Source: Arthrobacter methylotrophus (GTDB lineage Bacteria > Actinomycetota > Actinomycetes > Actinomycetales > Micrococcaceae). From it: a stretch of 64,000 bases of DNA. The stretch covers positions 2,480,001 through 2,544,000 of the forward strand of contig NZ_BAABED010000001.1 in assembly GCF_039539965.1 (NCBI RefSeq), written 5' to 3'. Numbering within the stretch: the stretch's first letter is position 1; each line of letters opens with the position of its first letter. The notes beneath the pieces were generated by a model, which was not told the DNA's origin, ran no database searches, and saw only the letters and a list, made by a program, of their open reading frames with translations. A program made the translations under genes and the position numbers. Shown piece by piece: positions 24,019-32,810 of this stretch.

Positions 24019-25143
24019 TTAGCCTGCAATCCGAGCGAGCGGCGATGTGCTTTCAGGCAGCGGGGCGAAGGGGACCGGGAGACCTGTCCGGGACGATTCG
24101 TAAACCGCCAGCAGTATCCGCAAAGCCTTCGTCGCGTCTCCGCCTGTGACAGCCGGTTCACCGCCTCCGCGGATACTCCGGACAAAGTCGCGAACCTGGG
24201 CGGTGTGGTGCGGGATGAGCTGGCCGTTGATCGTGGACAAGCTCACGTTCGGGTCAACTCCTGCGGGGTAGACAGGCTCGGTACTAATCGAACCGGATAC
24301 GGCCCATAGGTCCACGCGTCCGTCGCTGCCCTCCGGGAATTCGCTCAGGCAAGCGGAAGCTCCGGTCTCCCCCGTGACGCGGATCTGCACGCCCAGGCTC
24401 GGGGACACCGCCGTCGACGCTTCGAGGGTAGCCATGGCGCCCGAGGTGAACGTGATGATGGCCGTTGCTGAGTCCTCCACTTCGATGTGATCGCCGTGTT
24501 TGTAGGTGTTGATTTTGCCGTAGACCTCGGCCACCTCGCCCATGAACCACTGGAGCAGGTCGATGTAGTGGATGGCCTGGGTCATGAGGACCCCACCGCC
24601 GTCGTTGGCCCATGTCCCGCGCCAGGCGTCGCGGGAGTAATACTCCGCCTCGCGGTGAAGCATCACCGAGCATTGGCCCATGATGGGACGCCCCAGCGTG
24701 CCGTCCTCGATCGCAGCGCGGATGCGCTGGGCTGCCGGCCAGAACCGGCGCTGGAAGAGGACACCCAGCTTCACGCCGGCATCCTCGCAGGCCTTCACCA
24801 TGCGCTCTGCGGAGGCCAAATCAGTGGCGATGGGCTTTTCGCAGAGCACGTGGGCTCCTGCCGCAGCGGCTTGGAGCACCACATCCTCGTGGGTGGGGTG
24901 CGGTGTGCAGACCGAGACGATGTCCAATTCAAGGTCCAGGAGCTCCTGGACTGTGTTGACCGCTGCAGGAATTCCCCACGCTTCCGCGGTGTCCTTGGCG
25001 CGCTGGAGGTCGATGTCGCAGACGCCCACGATTTCGACGTCTTTAAGGGAGCGGAATGCTTCCAAGTGGTTGGCGGAGATCGCCCCGCACCCTGCGATTC
25101 CGATGCGAAGGGAGCGGGCGGTGACAGATGATGGAGTGATCAT
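24019..25143 (-). CDS. Gfo/Idh/MocA family oxidoreductase
   Basis: A 374-residue NAD(P)-dependent dehydrogenase. The N-terminal Rossmann fold (LRIGIAGCGAISANHLEAF), the conserved EKP motif (HVLCEKPIATDLASAERM) and the C-terminal alpha/beta sheet domain containing TQAIHYIDLLQWFMG are clear. This superfamily acts on sugars, inositols and other polyols. I chose ATG 25143 rather than the TTG one codon upstream. It starts 68 bases downstream of the SDR stop codon in the same operon. Confidence 0.9.
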   Translation of the reverse strand: MITPSSVTARSLRIGIAGCGAISANHLEAFRSLKDVEIVGVCDIDLQRAKDTAEAWGIPAAVNTVQELLDLELDIVSVCTPHPTHEDVVLQAAAAGAHVLCEKPIATDLASAERMVKACEDAGVKLGVLFQRRFWPAAQRIRAAIEDGTLGRPIMGQCSVMLHREAEYYSRDAWRGTWANDGGGVLMTQAIHYIDLLQWFMGEVAEVYGKINTYKHGDHIEVEDSATAIITFTSGAMATLEASTAVSPSLGVQIRVTGETGASACLSEFPEGSDGRVDLWAVSGSISTEPVYPAGVDPNVSLSTINGQLIPHHTAQVRDFVRSIRGGGEPAVTGGDATKALRILLAVYESSRTGLPVPFAPLPESTSPLARIAG

Positions 25144-25210
25144 CAACAGGTGCCATCTTTCTGGTGCTGGTAGGAAAGTGTGATGCGGTGTGGCAGGAGG
25201 TTGGGCCTGG

Positions 25211-25951
25211 TTAGTACGTGGCCCGGCCGCCGGAAAGGTCGAAGACCGAACCGGTGGTGTAGGAGGCCGCCGGGGAGATGATGAATTCGATCAGGGCGGC
25301 CGCTTCGGCGGGTGTCCCGAACCTGCCCATCGGTATTTTGGCCGCCTGGGCCGCCTGCTGTTCCGCCGGAACTTCCGCGAAAAGCGGGGTCACCACATTG
25401 CCCGGGGCGAGGGCATTGACAGTGACGCCGGTGAGCGCGAATTCCTTGGCGAGGGACTTAACAAGGCCTAGAATCCCGGCCTTGCTGGCAGAGTAGGCGG
25501 CCATATTGACCACGCCTTCCTTGCCCGCCGTCGAGGAGATATGGAGTAGCCGTCCGTAGCCTGCCTCGGCCATCGTCGGCAGGACAGCCTGCGAGACGAT
25601 GAAGGCCCCTGTCAGGTTGATCTTCATGATGCGTTCGAAGTCTTCGATCGATGTAGCGGCCGCCGGGGCCACGGGCCCCAGGATGCCGGCGCAGTTCACC
25701 ACCGCGTCGAGCCCTCCCATCTCCAACGCCGCTGCAGAGACGGCAGCGGCAACCGACGCCGGGTCGGTGACGTCCATGGCGAGTGATGAGGTGCCTGGTT
25801 CTGTGGGCCAGGTGCCCGAGGGCAGGTCAGCGCCTACCACCGCGGCGCCCGACGCCCTGAGTTGTGCCGCCGTCGCACGACCGATGCCGCTGGCTGCCCC
25901 CACCACCAGGCAGCGGGACTCGGCGATGGTGCCGGGTTTCTGAGGAGCCAT
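25211..25951 (-). CDS. Short-chain dehydrogenase/reductase (SDR)
   Basis: A 246-residue classical SDR. Visible motifs are the cofactor site VVGAASGIGRATA, NCAG in the central strand, Ser in HISSTAGKEG, the catalytic YSASKAG (Tyr, Lys) and the GNVVTPLF turn. The C-terminus GSVFDLSGGRATY is typical. It lies two bases after the quinate/shikimate dehydrogenase gene. It likely oxidises a secondary alcohol of the ring substrate. Confidence 0.92.
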   Translation of the reverse strand: MAPQKPGTIAESRCLVVGAASGIGRATAAQLRASGAAVVGADLPSGTWPTEPGTSSLAMDVTDPASVAAAVSAAALEMGGLDAVVNCAGILGPVAPAAATSIEDFERIMKINLTGAFIVSQAVLPTMAEAGYGRLLHISSTAGKEGVVNMAAYSASKAGILGLVKSLAKEFALTGVTVNALAPGNVVTPLFAEVPAEQQAAQAAKIPMGRFGTPAEAAALIEFIISPAASYTTGSVFDLSGGRATY

Positions 25952-25953
25952 TC

Positions 25954-26862
25954 TTAGCTGACCGCCTGTCGAAACGTGGCCAGCATCCTGTCTGCGTCAG
26001 CGGGGATTCCGGTGAAGAGTTCGAAGGCCGCGGCGGCCTGACCCACCACCATGCGTCCGCCGTCGAGTACGGCGCAGCCCTTGCCGCGCGCTGCCTTGAT
26101 CAGCTGGGTTTCGAGCGGCCGGTAGATGACGTCAGCCACCCACAGCCCCGGGTGAATCAGGTCGATATCCACGGGAACACCGGGGTGGCCGATCATGCCG
26201 ATGGGCGTTGAGTTCACCAATCCATCGGCCTCCCGGATGCTTCCGGAGACAGCGTCCGTCCGGGTCGCCGACACCTCGCTGTCCGGAAAGTGCGGGGCCA
26301 GCCTGGCCGCGAGGTTTTCGGCCCGGGCCGGTTCGATGTCTGCAATGACCAGGTGCTTGGTTCCGGCGCGAAGGAGCCCGAAGGCTACCGCCGCTCCAGC
26401 TCCGCCGGCACCGATCTGCACGACCGAGTTGGCAGCGGCAGACGGTAGGCCGGCCCGGAATCCGCCTATGAAGCCGGTGTGGTCGGTGTTATGGCCTACC
26501 GCTTTGCCATCATGAAAAGTGATGGTATTCACCGCACCCAGGATGCGGGCATCCGGGGAGAGCGCGTCCAGACCGTCCTGCACCAGTTGCTTGCTTGGAT
26601 AGGTGACGTTGAGCCCGTCGTATCCGAGGTCAGCTGCGCCTTGGACCAGGGCTGCGGACTTGTCAGCCTGCTCGCCTATGGCGTCGAGATCGATGATCCG
26701 GTAGGTGTAGGAGAGGCCCAATCTGGCCCCCTCCGCTTCGTGGAGGCCCGGGGTGAGTGACCCGCCGATGCCGGCGCCGAGCAGTCCCACAACAAACCGG
26801 TGGTTGGTTTCGGCTCGACGCGGCTGGAACGCCCATGTGCTCGCCAGGGCTTGCTGGTTCAC
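25954..26862 (-). CDS. Quinate/shikimate dehydrogenase family protein
   Basis: A 302-residue member of the AroE/YdiB superfamily. The substrate-binding N-terminal domain shows GLLGAGIGGSLTPGLHE and GLNVTYPSKQ (catalytic Lys), with NTDHTGF for the catalytic Asp. The nucleotide domain has VVQIGAGGAGAAVAFGLL. The position in a catabolic operon with a ShiA-like transporter, rather than with aro genes, suggests quinate or shikimate utilisation. The divergent SLTPGLHE in place of the biosynthetic SxSPxxHN supports a catabolic subtype. GTG start, four-base overlap with the transporter gene. Confidence 0.88.
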   Translation of the reverse strand: MNQQALASTWAFQPRRAETNHRFVVGLLGAGIGGSLTPGLHEAEGARLGLSYTYRIIDLDAIGEQADKSAALVQGAADLGYDGLNVTYPSKQLVQDGLDALSPDARILGAVNTITFHDGKAVGHNTDHTGFIGGFRAGLPSAAANSVVQIGAGGAGAAVAFGLLRAGTKHLVIADIEPARAENLAARLAPHFPDSEVSATRTDAVSGSIREADGLVNSTPIGMIGHPGVPVDIDLIHPGLWVADVIYRPLETQLIKAARGKGCAVLDGGRMVVGQAAAAFELFTGIPADADRMLATFRQAVS

Positions 26863-28247
26863 GCCTGGACCCTGGAGATGGCGTCGTTGGGCTCAGTGGC
26901 ACGCGAAGCCACGGAAGCCGCCGCGTGGAGGCGGGGATCGGTTTTTTTCAGTCCCAGGAGGGCCGTAGGAGTCTTGAACGTCTCAGGTGCTGTAAGCGCC
27001 GCGATGGCGGAGATGGCACAGGCCGCGGCGGCAAAAGTTGCGACGGGAACCCAGAGGGCCTTGTCGCCGCCAATCAGCAGCTCGGAAATCACCGGGGCGA
27101 ATCCGGCCAAAAGCAGGCCGAACATGAGGCTGATGGCCATACCCGAGTAACGGACCTTGACCGGGAACTGCTCCGGGAAATAGGCGGGGTAGATGGCGTT
27201 CGAACCGCTGTAGGCGACACCGATCAGCAGAATGCCGGTGAGGAATATCAGCGGAACGTTGCCGGCGGACAGGGCTGCGAAGAACACGTAGATCATCCCG
27301 ATCTGCAGCACGAGACCGGTCAGGAAGACGGGTTTCCGGCCGATCCGGTCGGCTAATATGCCTGCCAGCGGTCCCATGGCGACTGCCGCCAGGTTGGCCA
27401 CGGCTATGACTGTCAGCATCAGTCCCTTGTCCACGCCCACAACCGATGTGGCATACGAGAGTGCGAAGACATTGATGATGGTGTTGATGATGGTGAACAG
27501 CGACATCGCGGTGACACGGATGACCGTGACCCAGTGGTACCGGAACAACGTGGCGAGCGGCACCTTGACTACTGCGTCGTGCTCCTTGACTTCCGCGAAC
27601 ACGGGGGGCTCCTCGAGGAGACGCCGGAGCACAAAGGCGATGACGGTAACGACTGCGCTGGCGAGGAACGGGATGCGCCAGCCCCAGGCAAGGAGTTGAT
27701 CCTCGGGCATCGACGCCACCGGAATGAAGACGAGGGTGGAAAGCACGATGCCGAACATGATGCCGCTCATCGTCCAGCTGGTGTAGAAAGCGCGCTTCCG
27801 TTCGGGCGCGTGCTCAAGGGTGAGAGAGCTGGAACCGGGCGATTCGCCGCCGGCCGACAGTCCCTGAAGAAGCCGAAGTGCCACGATGAGGATCGGCGCT
27901 GCCATTCCGATCTGGCCGTAGGTGGGCAGGCAGCCGATCAGGAAGGTCGATGAGCCCATCAGGATCAGGGTGAGGAGCAGCACGCGTTTCCGGCCGAATT
28001 TGTCCCCGAGGTGACCGCAGATGACCGCCCCGAGCGGGCGGGCGATGTATGCCACGCCGACCGTGGCGAAAGACAACAGCATCGAGGACGGGCCGGAGGC
28101 GAAGAACAGCTTGCCAAAGATCAGCGCCGCCGCTGATCCGAAGATGAAGAAGTCGTAGTACTCAAGTGCGCTGCCCACAAACCCCGAAACCGCTGCGATC
28201 TTCGCATTGTTCTTGGGCCGTGCTGGCGCCGATGTCGACACTGACAT
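26859..28247 (-). CDS. MFS metabolite:H+ symporter, ShiA-like
   Basis: A 462-residue, about 12-helix transporter of the metabolite:H+ symporter (MHS) branch. The signature loops are present: ALEYYDFFIFGSAAAL in helix 1, GHLGDKFGRKRVL after helix 2, LQGLSAGGESPGSSSL in helix 5 and ILADRIGRKPVF in the second half. ShiA (shikimate), KgtP and citrate carriers belong here. AAGGGAA precedes the ATG. First gene of the operon and adjacent to a shikimate dehydrogenase gene, so import of shikimate, quinate or a related hydroaromatic acid is likely. Confidence 0.88.
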   Translation of the reverse strand: MSVSTSAPARPKNNAKIAAVSGFVGSALEYYDFFIFGSAAALIFGKLFFASGPSSMLLSFATVGVAYIARPLGAVICGHLGDKFGRKRVLLLTLILMGSSTFLIGCLPTYGQIGMAAPILIVALRLLQGLSAGGESPGSSSLTLEHAPERKRAFYTSWTMSGIMFGIVLSTLVFIPVASMPEDQLLAWGWRIPFLASAVVTVIAFVLRRLLEEPPVFAEVKEHDAVVKVPLATLFRYHWVTVIRVTAMSLFTIINTIINVFALSYATSVVGVDKGLMLTVIAVANLAAVAMGPLAGILADRIGRKPVFLTGLVLQIGMIYVFFAALSAGNVPLIFLTGILLIGVAYSGSNAIYPAYFPEQFPVKVRYSGMAISLMFGLLLAGFAPVISELLIGGDKALWVPVATFAAAACAISAIAALTAPETFKTPTALLGLKKTDPRLHAAASVASRATEPNDAISRVQA

Positions 28248-28359
28248 GGTGTTCCCTTCAGGTAACGGGACCGTCTCGGGGGCTCCTGGGGTGGGCCGGC
28301 TGCGAAACGGTTTGCCGCGCTATGCGGCTTCTCCATCCAGTGTGGCTGTCATCACTTAG

Positions 28360-28374
28360 TTAGTCCACGACTAA
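28360..28374. promoter_or_regulatory. LysR-type binding box upstream of the transporter operon
   Basis: TTAGTCCACGACTAA is a perfect 5-bp inverted repeat with a 5-bp centre and fits the T-N11-A rule of LysR regulators. It lies between the LysR gene and the transporter start, about 110 bases upstream of the latter, the usual recognition-site distance. AT-rich sequence containing TATATA follows toward the LysR gene. Confidence 0.55.
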
Positions 28375-28417
28375 AATGATCTATCACTATGCTCAAATTC
28401 GACTATATACGGCAGGG

Positions 28418-29320
28418 TCAGCTCGGGACCTCAGGAAAGATCTCTTCGACAATGGCGAGCACAGCCGCCAACACGGCGGAGTCATTTTCCTCGGACCACG
28501 CGATGGCATGATTCATGAAGTGCTGCGGGTGTTCCAGGGCCACGTATGTTGCGCCGGAGGGTATGATCCCGACTATCCCGCTGCTCATCAGAGTGACTCC
28601 CACACCGGCGGCCACGAAGGTCAGCACCATGTAAGGGTCCGATAACTCCTGAACAATGCGCGGGCGGAAGCCGGCTGCCATGCAGGATGCCAGCATCACT
28701 TCGGTCATGGAGGACGAGCCGTCGAGCGGCGGAGAGATGAAGTCATCGGCCGCCAGCGCCTGCAAGGGTATGGATCTTTCCTGTGCCAGCGGATGATCCA
28801 GCGGCAGAACCGCGCCGATTTCTTCGCTTGCGACCAACCGCGTCCTCACCGAGGGGATCGGGGTCTCGGGAAGACCCACGAAGGCAAGGTCCAGGGTGCC
28901 GTTAGCGACACTGGCCAATCCGTCCGCCGTGCGCACACGGCTGGTGAGGTCCATTTTGATGTCGGGGTGACGACGGCGCACAGCACGGGTTAGCGGCGGC
29001 AGGGTCAGGTGGTTCACCGCTCCGGAGAACCCGATTCTGATGTTGCCCCTGACGCCCTCAATCTCGGCCTGTGCCGCCTCGCGGGCCAGCCGCATCTCCT
29101 GAAGCACACGATACGCCCGCGGCAGGAGGGCAGATCCCGCCGGCGTGAGGGCCACACTTCGGGTGTTGCGCTCAAAGAGGCGGGTCCCCAGATCCGCCTC
29201 AAGCTTCCGAATGGTCTGGCTTAGGGGGGATTGCGAGGTGTGCAGGCGAAGTGCCGCGCGCCCAAAGTGGAGTTCCTCGGCAACCGCAACGAAAGCTTCA
29301 AGCCATCGGATTTCGGTCAT
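28418..29320 (-). CDS. LysR family transcriptional regulator
   Basis: A 300-residue LysR-type regulator. The HTH is in VAVAEELHFGRAALRLHTSQ followed by SPLSQTIRKLEADLGTRLFER, and the effector domain starts at GNIRIGFSGAVNHLTLPPL. Members usually activate an adjacent catabolic operon in the presence of its substrate. I chose ATG 29320, where the family N-terminus MTEIRWLEAF starts; the longer frame to 29482 has no homology. The gene is upstream of and on the same strand as the transporter operon, with the LysR box between them. Confidence 0.9.
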   Translation of the reverse strand: MTEIRWLEAFVAVAEELHFGRAALRLHTSQSPLSQTIRKLEADLGTRLFERNTRSVALTPAGSALLPRAYRVLQEMRLAREAAQAEIEGVRGNIRIGFSGAVNHLTLPPLTRAVRRRHPDIKMDLTSRVRTADGLASVANGTLDLAFVGLPETPIPSVRTRLVASEEIGAVLPLDHPLAQERSIPLQALAADDFISPPLDGSSSMTEVMLASCMAAGFRPRIVQELSDPYMVLTFVAAGVGVTLMSSGIVGIIPSGATYVALEHPQHFMNHAIAWSEENDSAVLAAVLAIVEEIFPEVPS

Positions 29321-29704
29321 TCGCCCGCCCTCGCCGGCACCCCGCCTGCGGGTGCTTACCCGGATCCTTGGGGGCGCATAAAGTGTTAGGAACCAACAAT
29401 AACGTGCAATTAGGTTTGATCTAAGCTTAATGCCGGTAGGACCAATGAGCGTGCTGCAATCCGCGGATCTGGCATTCGCCATTCCGGGACCCCTTCTGGC
29501 GAGCTGGTAGGCGCGTGGCCCTTACGGAGGATCTGAACCTCGCTGTACTTACTCCCGTAACCCGATTTCTTTGACACCAGGCAACCACTGCGTGATCCAG
29601 ACGCCGCTATCGAGAAAGACCATCCCTGCACGAACCTCCGACTACACCCGGCCTGTTCTCGGACCGAACCGCCACGGAAACGTCCTCGGCACGGTCCCAC
29701 CTAT
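29321..29704. other. Gene-free stretch between the LysR gene and an SDR pseudogene
   Basis: About 380 bases without a supported gene. Short frames on both strands lack ribosome sites and motifs. The left part must contain the LysR promoter (TTATTGTTGG and TAATTGC-type AT-rich DNA around 29390-29425). Nothing else is recognised. Confidence 0.4.
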
Positions 29705-30330
29705 TTAGAAGTTAGCATTGAGCCGCTCTAATAACTTATCTCGTTGATCCAACATACTGGCAGCCTGGCCAATGGCCACCTGAAAAATATTACTTTCCAG
29801 AGCTTTCATCGCTTCATCAATAAATTCATTCACCGGCATCCCACCATGCGTTTGATCCTTATCCTTGCGCCGTTCATGGCCAAGCTCGGTATCCACTGAC
29901 GGAGGCACTATCTCATAGAGGAAATATTTACGATACCCGGCTCCGGCCTGCCCCTTAATTGCTCCACCACAAGCGATGAGAGATGAATGGGCGCAATCAG
30001 GTTTGTCGCAATTTCCCGCTCCAGTGCCGATAAATCGATCGGCTTGGTCAGGTCACCCGTCAATTGTATGCCAGCGTTATTAATAAGAATGTTCAGGTCG
30101 GGACACTCGTGAATCGCCTGCCGAACCAGGTTCTCCCGAGACTCCGCCGCCGTCAGATCGCACTGGATGGTTACGAGATCAGGGTACTGCGCTTTGAGTT
30201 CCTCTAATCGATCGTTTCGCCTGCCACAGATGATGACTGTATTGCCAAGGCCCAGGAAATGCTGCGCCAAGCCTTTGCCGATACTGGAGGTGCCACCCGT
30301 TATGAGTATGGTGTTACCGGTCAACTTCAT
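29705..30330 (-). pseudogene. DltE-like short-chain dehydrogenase, internally deleted, low GC
   Basis: The minus strand starts with a strong TAGGAGGAG site and MKLTGNTILITGGTSSIGKGL, an SDR cofactor motif, and continues through NILINNAGIQLTG to IVNISS. It then jumps out of frame to YEIVPPSVDTELGHE and a normal C-terminus. About 60 residues carrying the catalytic YxxxK are missing, so the enzyme is dead. The base composition is clearly lower in GC than all neighbours, and the protein resembles SDRs of Gram-negative or Bacteroidetes type. It looks like transferred DNA that later decayed. Confidence 0.72.
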
Positions 30331-30550
30331 GACTCCTCCTAAGCAGCAAGACAGCCTTGCCGCGGTGATCTTCTTATTTTAAGAATCTATATGCTTCACA
30401 AACTTCGGCTGAGGAACTCGGGGCGGACCGAAAGCCCGTGGCCACGCTCTTGGAAATGTCGCGGGTACCCAGGGTGTCCCGCCTGCATTGTTCCAAAAGC
30501 GCAACGGTCCTGCTCAAGCAGCGGGCTTCTGATGAGCTGAGACAGAGCCG

Positions 30551-31192
30551 TCAGGAAGACCACGCTGCCTGCTGCCGTTTCCGGTCCCAGACACTCCAGA
30601 CGATGAGGGCAGCGAAAACAATCACCGCCAAGGCCGCGGAAACCCCCACCATCACATCAATAGGCAGCAAATAGACCAGAACGGCCCGCGTGCTGGCCTC
30701 AGCAATCAGCCCCGCACCCCAAACGGCCGAAATCTTCAAGTGCCAACGGTGCGCCGCCGGGTTGTGATGGAATTCCCGATCCATTTCCCCGGCGCGCTCC
30801 GGTCTCCACGTCTTGGCTGCGTCCAACGTCAGAGGATGCCCCAGTGCGGCCAAAACCAGGAACGACATACCCAGGCCACCGGTGATAGCCGAATCCTTAA
30901 GAAGCAGAAACCGCGGGTCACCTGTGAGGAAAGACAGACCCAAGCCGAGTCCAAAGACGATCACCATCAACATCGCAAACGCATTCAGGGAATGTCGCCT
31001 GAACGCGGTCCACAACAATCGGCAGCCAGCGGCCCCCGTCGCCGCCAACAGCGCAGCCCAATCCGTCGCACCGGCAACGTGAAAGACATAATAGGCAACC
31101 AGAGGTACGCCAACGTCCCAAGCCAGACCGCGGACCAGCGCACGCATCATCAACCCAAGACGCTGCTGTCCCGAAGCCTGCTCGGCATTCAT
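30551..31192 (-). CDS. VC0807-like integral membrane protein
   Basis: A 213-residue membrane protein with about six hydrophobic helices (PLVAYYVFHVAGATDWAALL, AFAMLMVIVFGLGLGLSFLTG, GLGMSFLVLAALG, VSAALAVIVFAALIVW). The arrangement with GDPRFLLLKDS between helices and FHHNPAAHRWHLK in a later loop matches proteins annotated VC0807 family, function unknown. I set the start at ATG 31192, since the upstream frame to 31327 lies in the 219-bp repeat and looks non-coding. Driven by a promoter inside that repeat. Confidence 0.7.
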   Translation of the reverse strand: MNAEQASGQQRLGLMMRALVRGLAWDVGVPLVAYYVFHVAGATDWAALLAATGAAGCRLLWTAFRRHSLNAFAMLMVIVFGLGLGLSFLTGDPRFLLLKDSAITGGLGMSFLVLAALGHPLTLDAAKTWRPERAGEMDREFHHNPAAHRWHLKISAVWGAGLIAEASTRAVLVYLLPIDVMVGVSAALAVIVFAALIVWSVWDRKRQQAAWSS

Positions 31193-31394
31193 CGGGATAC
31201 TCCATCCCTTTTCCGGATACGGGCTTCCTTCAGCGGCGAGGACGGGCCGACATCGGTGATCCCCGGAGCCGCCATTCTCAGCTCCCCTCCACTCATGACC
31301 AAGAGCTTCACGCGCCAGCAACGCCATGCTAGGTCCGGTCAGGAAACCTCGTCAACAGGCACCACAACCGGGTTGAATCGTCCCGGAATGCCCG
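31176..31394. repeat. 219-bp direct repeat, copy 2
   Basis: This copy matches 9429-9647 with about four mismatches. It covers the promoter, leader and first codons (MNAEQA) of the VC0807-like gene on the minus strand. It is the likely source copy, because here the segment has an evident function. Confidence 0.85.
31326..31355 (-). promoter_or_regulatory. Candidate promoter of the VC0807-like gene
   Basis: On the minus strand TTGACG (31355-31350) and TAGCAT (31331-31326) are 18 bases apart. Transcription would start near 31319, giving a leader of about 125 bases. The same promoter is present in the other repeat copy. Confidence 0.45.
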
Positions 31395-31445
31395 TAAATC
31401 ACTGCCCACCCGCTGGTCAATGCCAAGGCCTCTGCCGCACCCAGG

Positions 31446-31535
31446 ATGCAGGACCACGGCTACGTTGCGCCGCTGGACGTGCTCGTGGGAATGGGCTGGC
31501 TGAAGCCTGTGCAGCCCGTCCATCGAACGCGGATA
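31446..31535 (+). pseudogene. Small fragment of an unknown conserved protein
   Basis: MQDHGYVAPLDVLVGMGWL recalls the N-terminal part of an uncharacterised actinobacterial protein family often found near DUF2293 genes. Only about 25 residues are left before the similarity stops. Identification is from memory and weak. Confidence 0.25.
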
Positions 31536-31629
31536 ACGCACGCACTGGCTCTACCCGACACTGTCAGCGGCCAAACGCGCGCGTCCAGGAGCAGGCCAGC
31601 CGGCCGCCGGACCTCGTCCAGTCTCTCCG

Positions 31630-32146
31630 CTGAAAGACCGGACATGCACGGGGTGCGGCGTGCACGGGGAGTTGCTGCTAATGGAAGACGAAGCGCCGCT
31701 GTGCATGACGTGCGCCGATCTCGACCACCTCACTTACCTGCCCGCCGGTAATACCACTCTGACGCGCCGGGCGCGCAAGGCCAGCGGCTTGTCGGCCGTA
31801 GTAGTGCGCTTCAGCCGGTCCCGACCGCGTTACGAGCGACAAAGCGTCCTCGTCGAGGAGCAGGCCCTGGTGAATGCCGAGGCCTCGTGCCTGGCGGACG
31901 CGGAGGCGCCCACCCGCCGTCGAGCTCGCGATGAGGAGCGGCGCCGCGAGGCTGACAGCCAGCTGCGGACCGCCGAGGGACAAGGCCTTGACCAAGCAGG
32001 CTCTGGAGTTGGCCGGCGTGGCCTCCATTCGCCACCAAGACACCGACTACGACGCACTACCCATGGCGGGCGTGCCGCGGGATAAAGCCCGCGAGGGGGT
32101 ACGTGAAAAAGTGGGCGGGGTGCTCAACCTCTGGCGTCGGGGCTGA
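31630..32146 (+). pseudogene. DUF2293 protein, internally deleted and frameshifted
   Basis: The first part encodes TCTGCGVHGELLLMEDEAPL, CMTCADLDHLTYLPAGN, RKASGLSAVVVRFSRSR and RYERQSVLVEEQAL, typical of the N-terminal zinc-ribbon and core of DUF2293 proteins. The C-terminal part appears in another frame as GVASIRHQDTDYDALPMAGV and a short arginine-rich end. The middle segment that should connect them is missing. DUF2293 function is unknown. The gene is inactive as written. Confidence 0.68.
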
Positions 32147-32169
32147 GACAGTCCGAGATGTCGTTGGTA

Positions 32170-32310
32170 TTTCGGGCATGCAGCACATCCACAAAATGTC
32201 TCCGCTGGAAAAGCACCAAGGACTGGGACCGCCGCATTCCCGGCTCGAAGGCGAACATCGACCATATCGCCATAACCCGCAGAGGGATCCGGGTGATCTT
32301 GGCATGGGCC
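32170..32310 (+). pseudogene. NERD-domain fragment
   Basis: WDRRIPGSKANIDHIAITRRG is the core of a NERD nuclease-related domain (the NIDHI stretch is characteristic). The sequence degenerates right after GIRVI and nothing of the rest is recognisable. It is a different NERD subtype from the pseudogene at 10783. Confidence 0.5.
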
Positions 32311-32345
32311 TGGGAAGCGCTGCCTTGCCGGGCGGATCGTCTCTG

Positions 32346-32408
32346 CCCTTGCTACACTGGATGATGGATCCATAAATTAGTCAAGCAAGGGATCGTCAAG
32401 CAGGGATT
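32346..32408 (+). promoter_or_regulatory. Promoter/operator region of the ArsR-SulP operon
   Basis: TTGCTA (32349-32354) and ATAAAT (32372-32377) are 17 bases apart. CCCTTGCT at 32346-32353 is a perfect inverted match of AGCAAGGG at 32384-32391, bracketing the promoter. Just downstream GTCAAGCAAGGGATC and GTCAAGCAGGGATTG form a near-perfect 15-bp tandem repeat (32380-32408). Together they look like binding sites for the ArsR-family product. Confidence 0.55.
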
Positions 32409-32429
32409 GTGTTGGGCAGGGAGGCAGGC

Positions 32430-32810
32430 ATGGAAGAGTTCGCGGATTTCCGGGCACCGTTGTACGAGGTGAAGGCCAATCTGTTCAAAGGGCTGGCCCA
32501 CCCCGTGAGGATCCGGGTACTGGAGCTGCTGTCAGCGGCCCCCGAGGTGTCCGTGACGGAGCTTCTGGCCGCAACGGGACTGGAGGCCTCGCACCTGTCC
32601 CAGCACCTGGCGGTGCTGCGCCGGTATCACCTGGTCAAGGGAGAACGGCGGGCGCTGCAGATGTTCTACACCCTGGCGTACCCGCAGGTCGCAGAACTCC
32701 TCTCCGTGGCAAGACTGCTGCTCAAGGACATGCTGCACACCACCCGGGCCCAGCTTGAGTCCTCGGAAGCGACCGCGCCCGCGTCAGCCGCAGCGGGCAG
32801 CACCCGGTGA
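32430..32810 (+). CDS. ArsR family helix-turn-helix regulator
   Basis: A 126-residue winged-helix repressor. FKGLAHPVRIRVLELLSA opens the domain, and SVTELLAATGLEASHLSQHLAVLRRY is the recognition helix region, followed by a beta-wing at GERRALQMFY. The usual ELxCxC arsenic/metal motif is absent and there are no cysteines, so it probably senses something other than a thiol-bound metal. GGAGG precedes ATG 32430 by five bases. It overlaps the SulP gene (GTGA), so regulator and transporter are co-translated. Confidence 0.88.
   Translation: MEEFADFRAPLYEVKANLFKGLAHPVRIRVLELLSAAPEVSVTELLAATGLEASHLSQHLAVLRRYHLVKGERRALQMFYTLAYPQVAELLSVARLLLKDMLHTTRAQLESSEATAPASAAAGSTR

Noticed and set aside
29483..29704. 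Possible tRNA near GGATCTGAACCTC
   Set aside because: No cloverleaf with paired acceptor and T-arms could be drawn.
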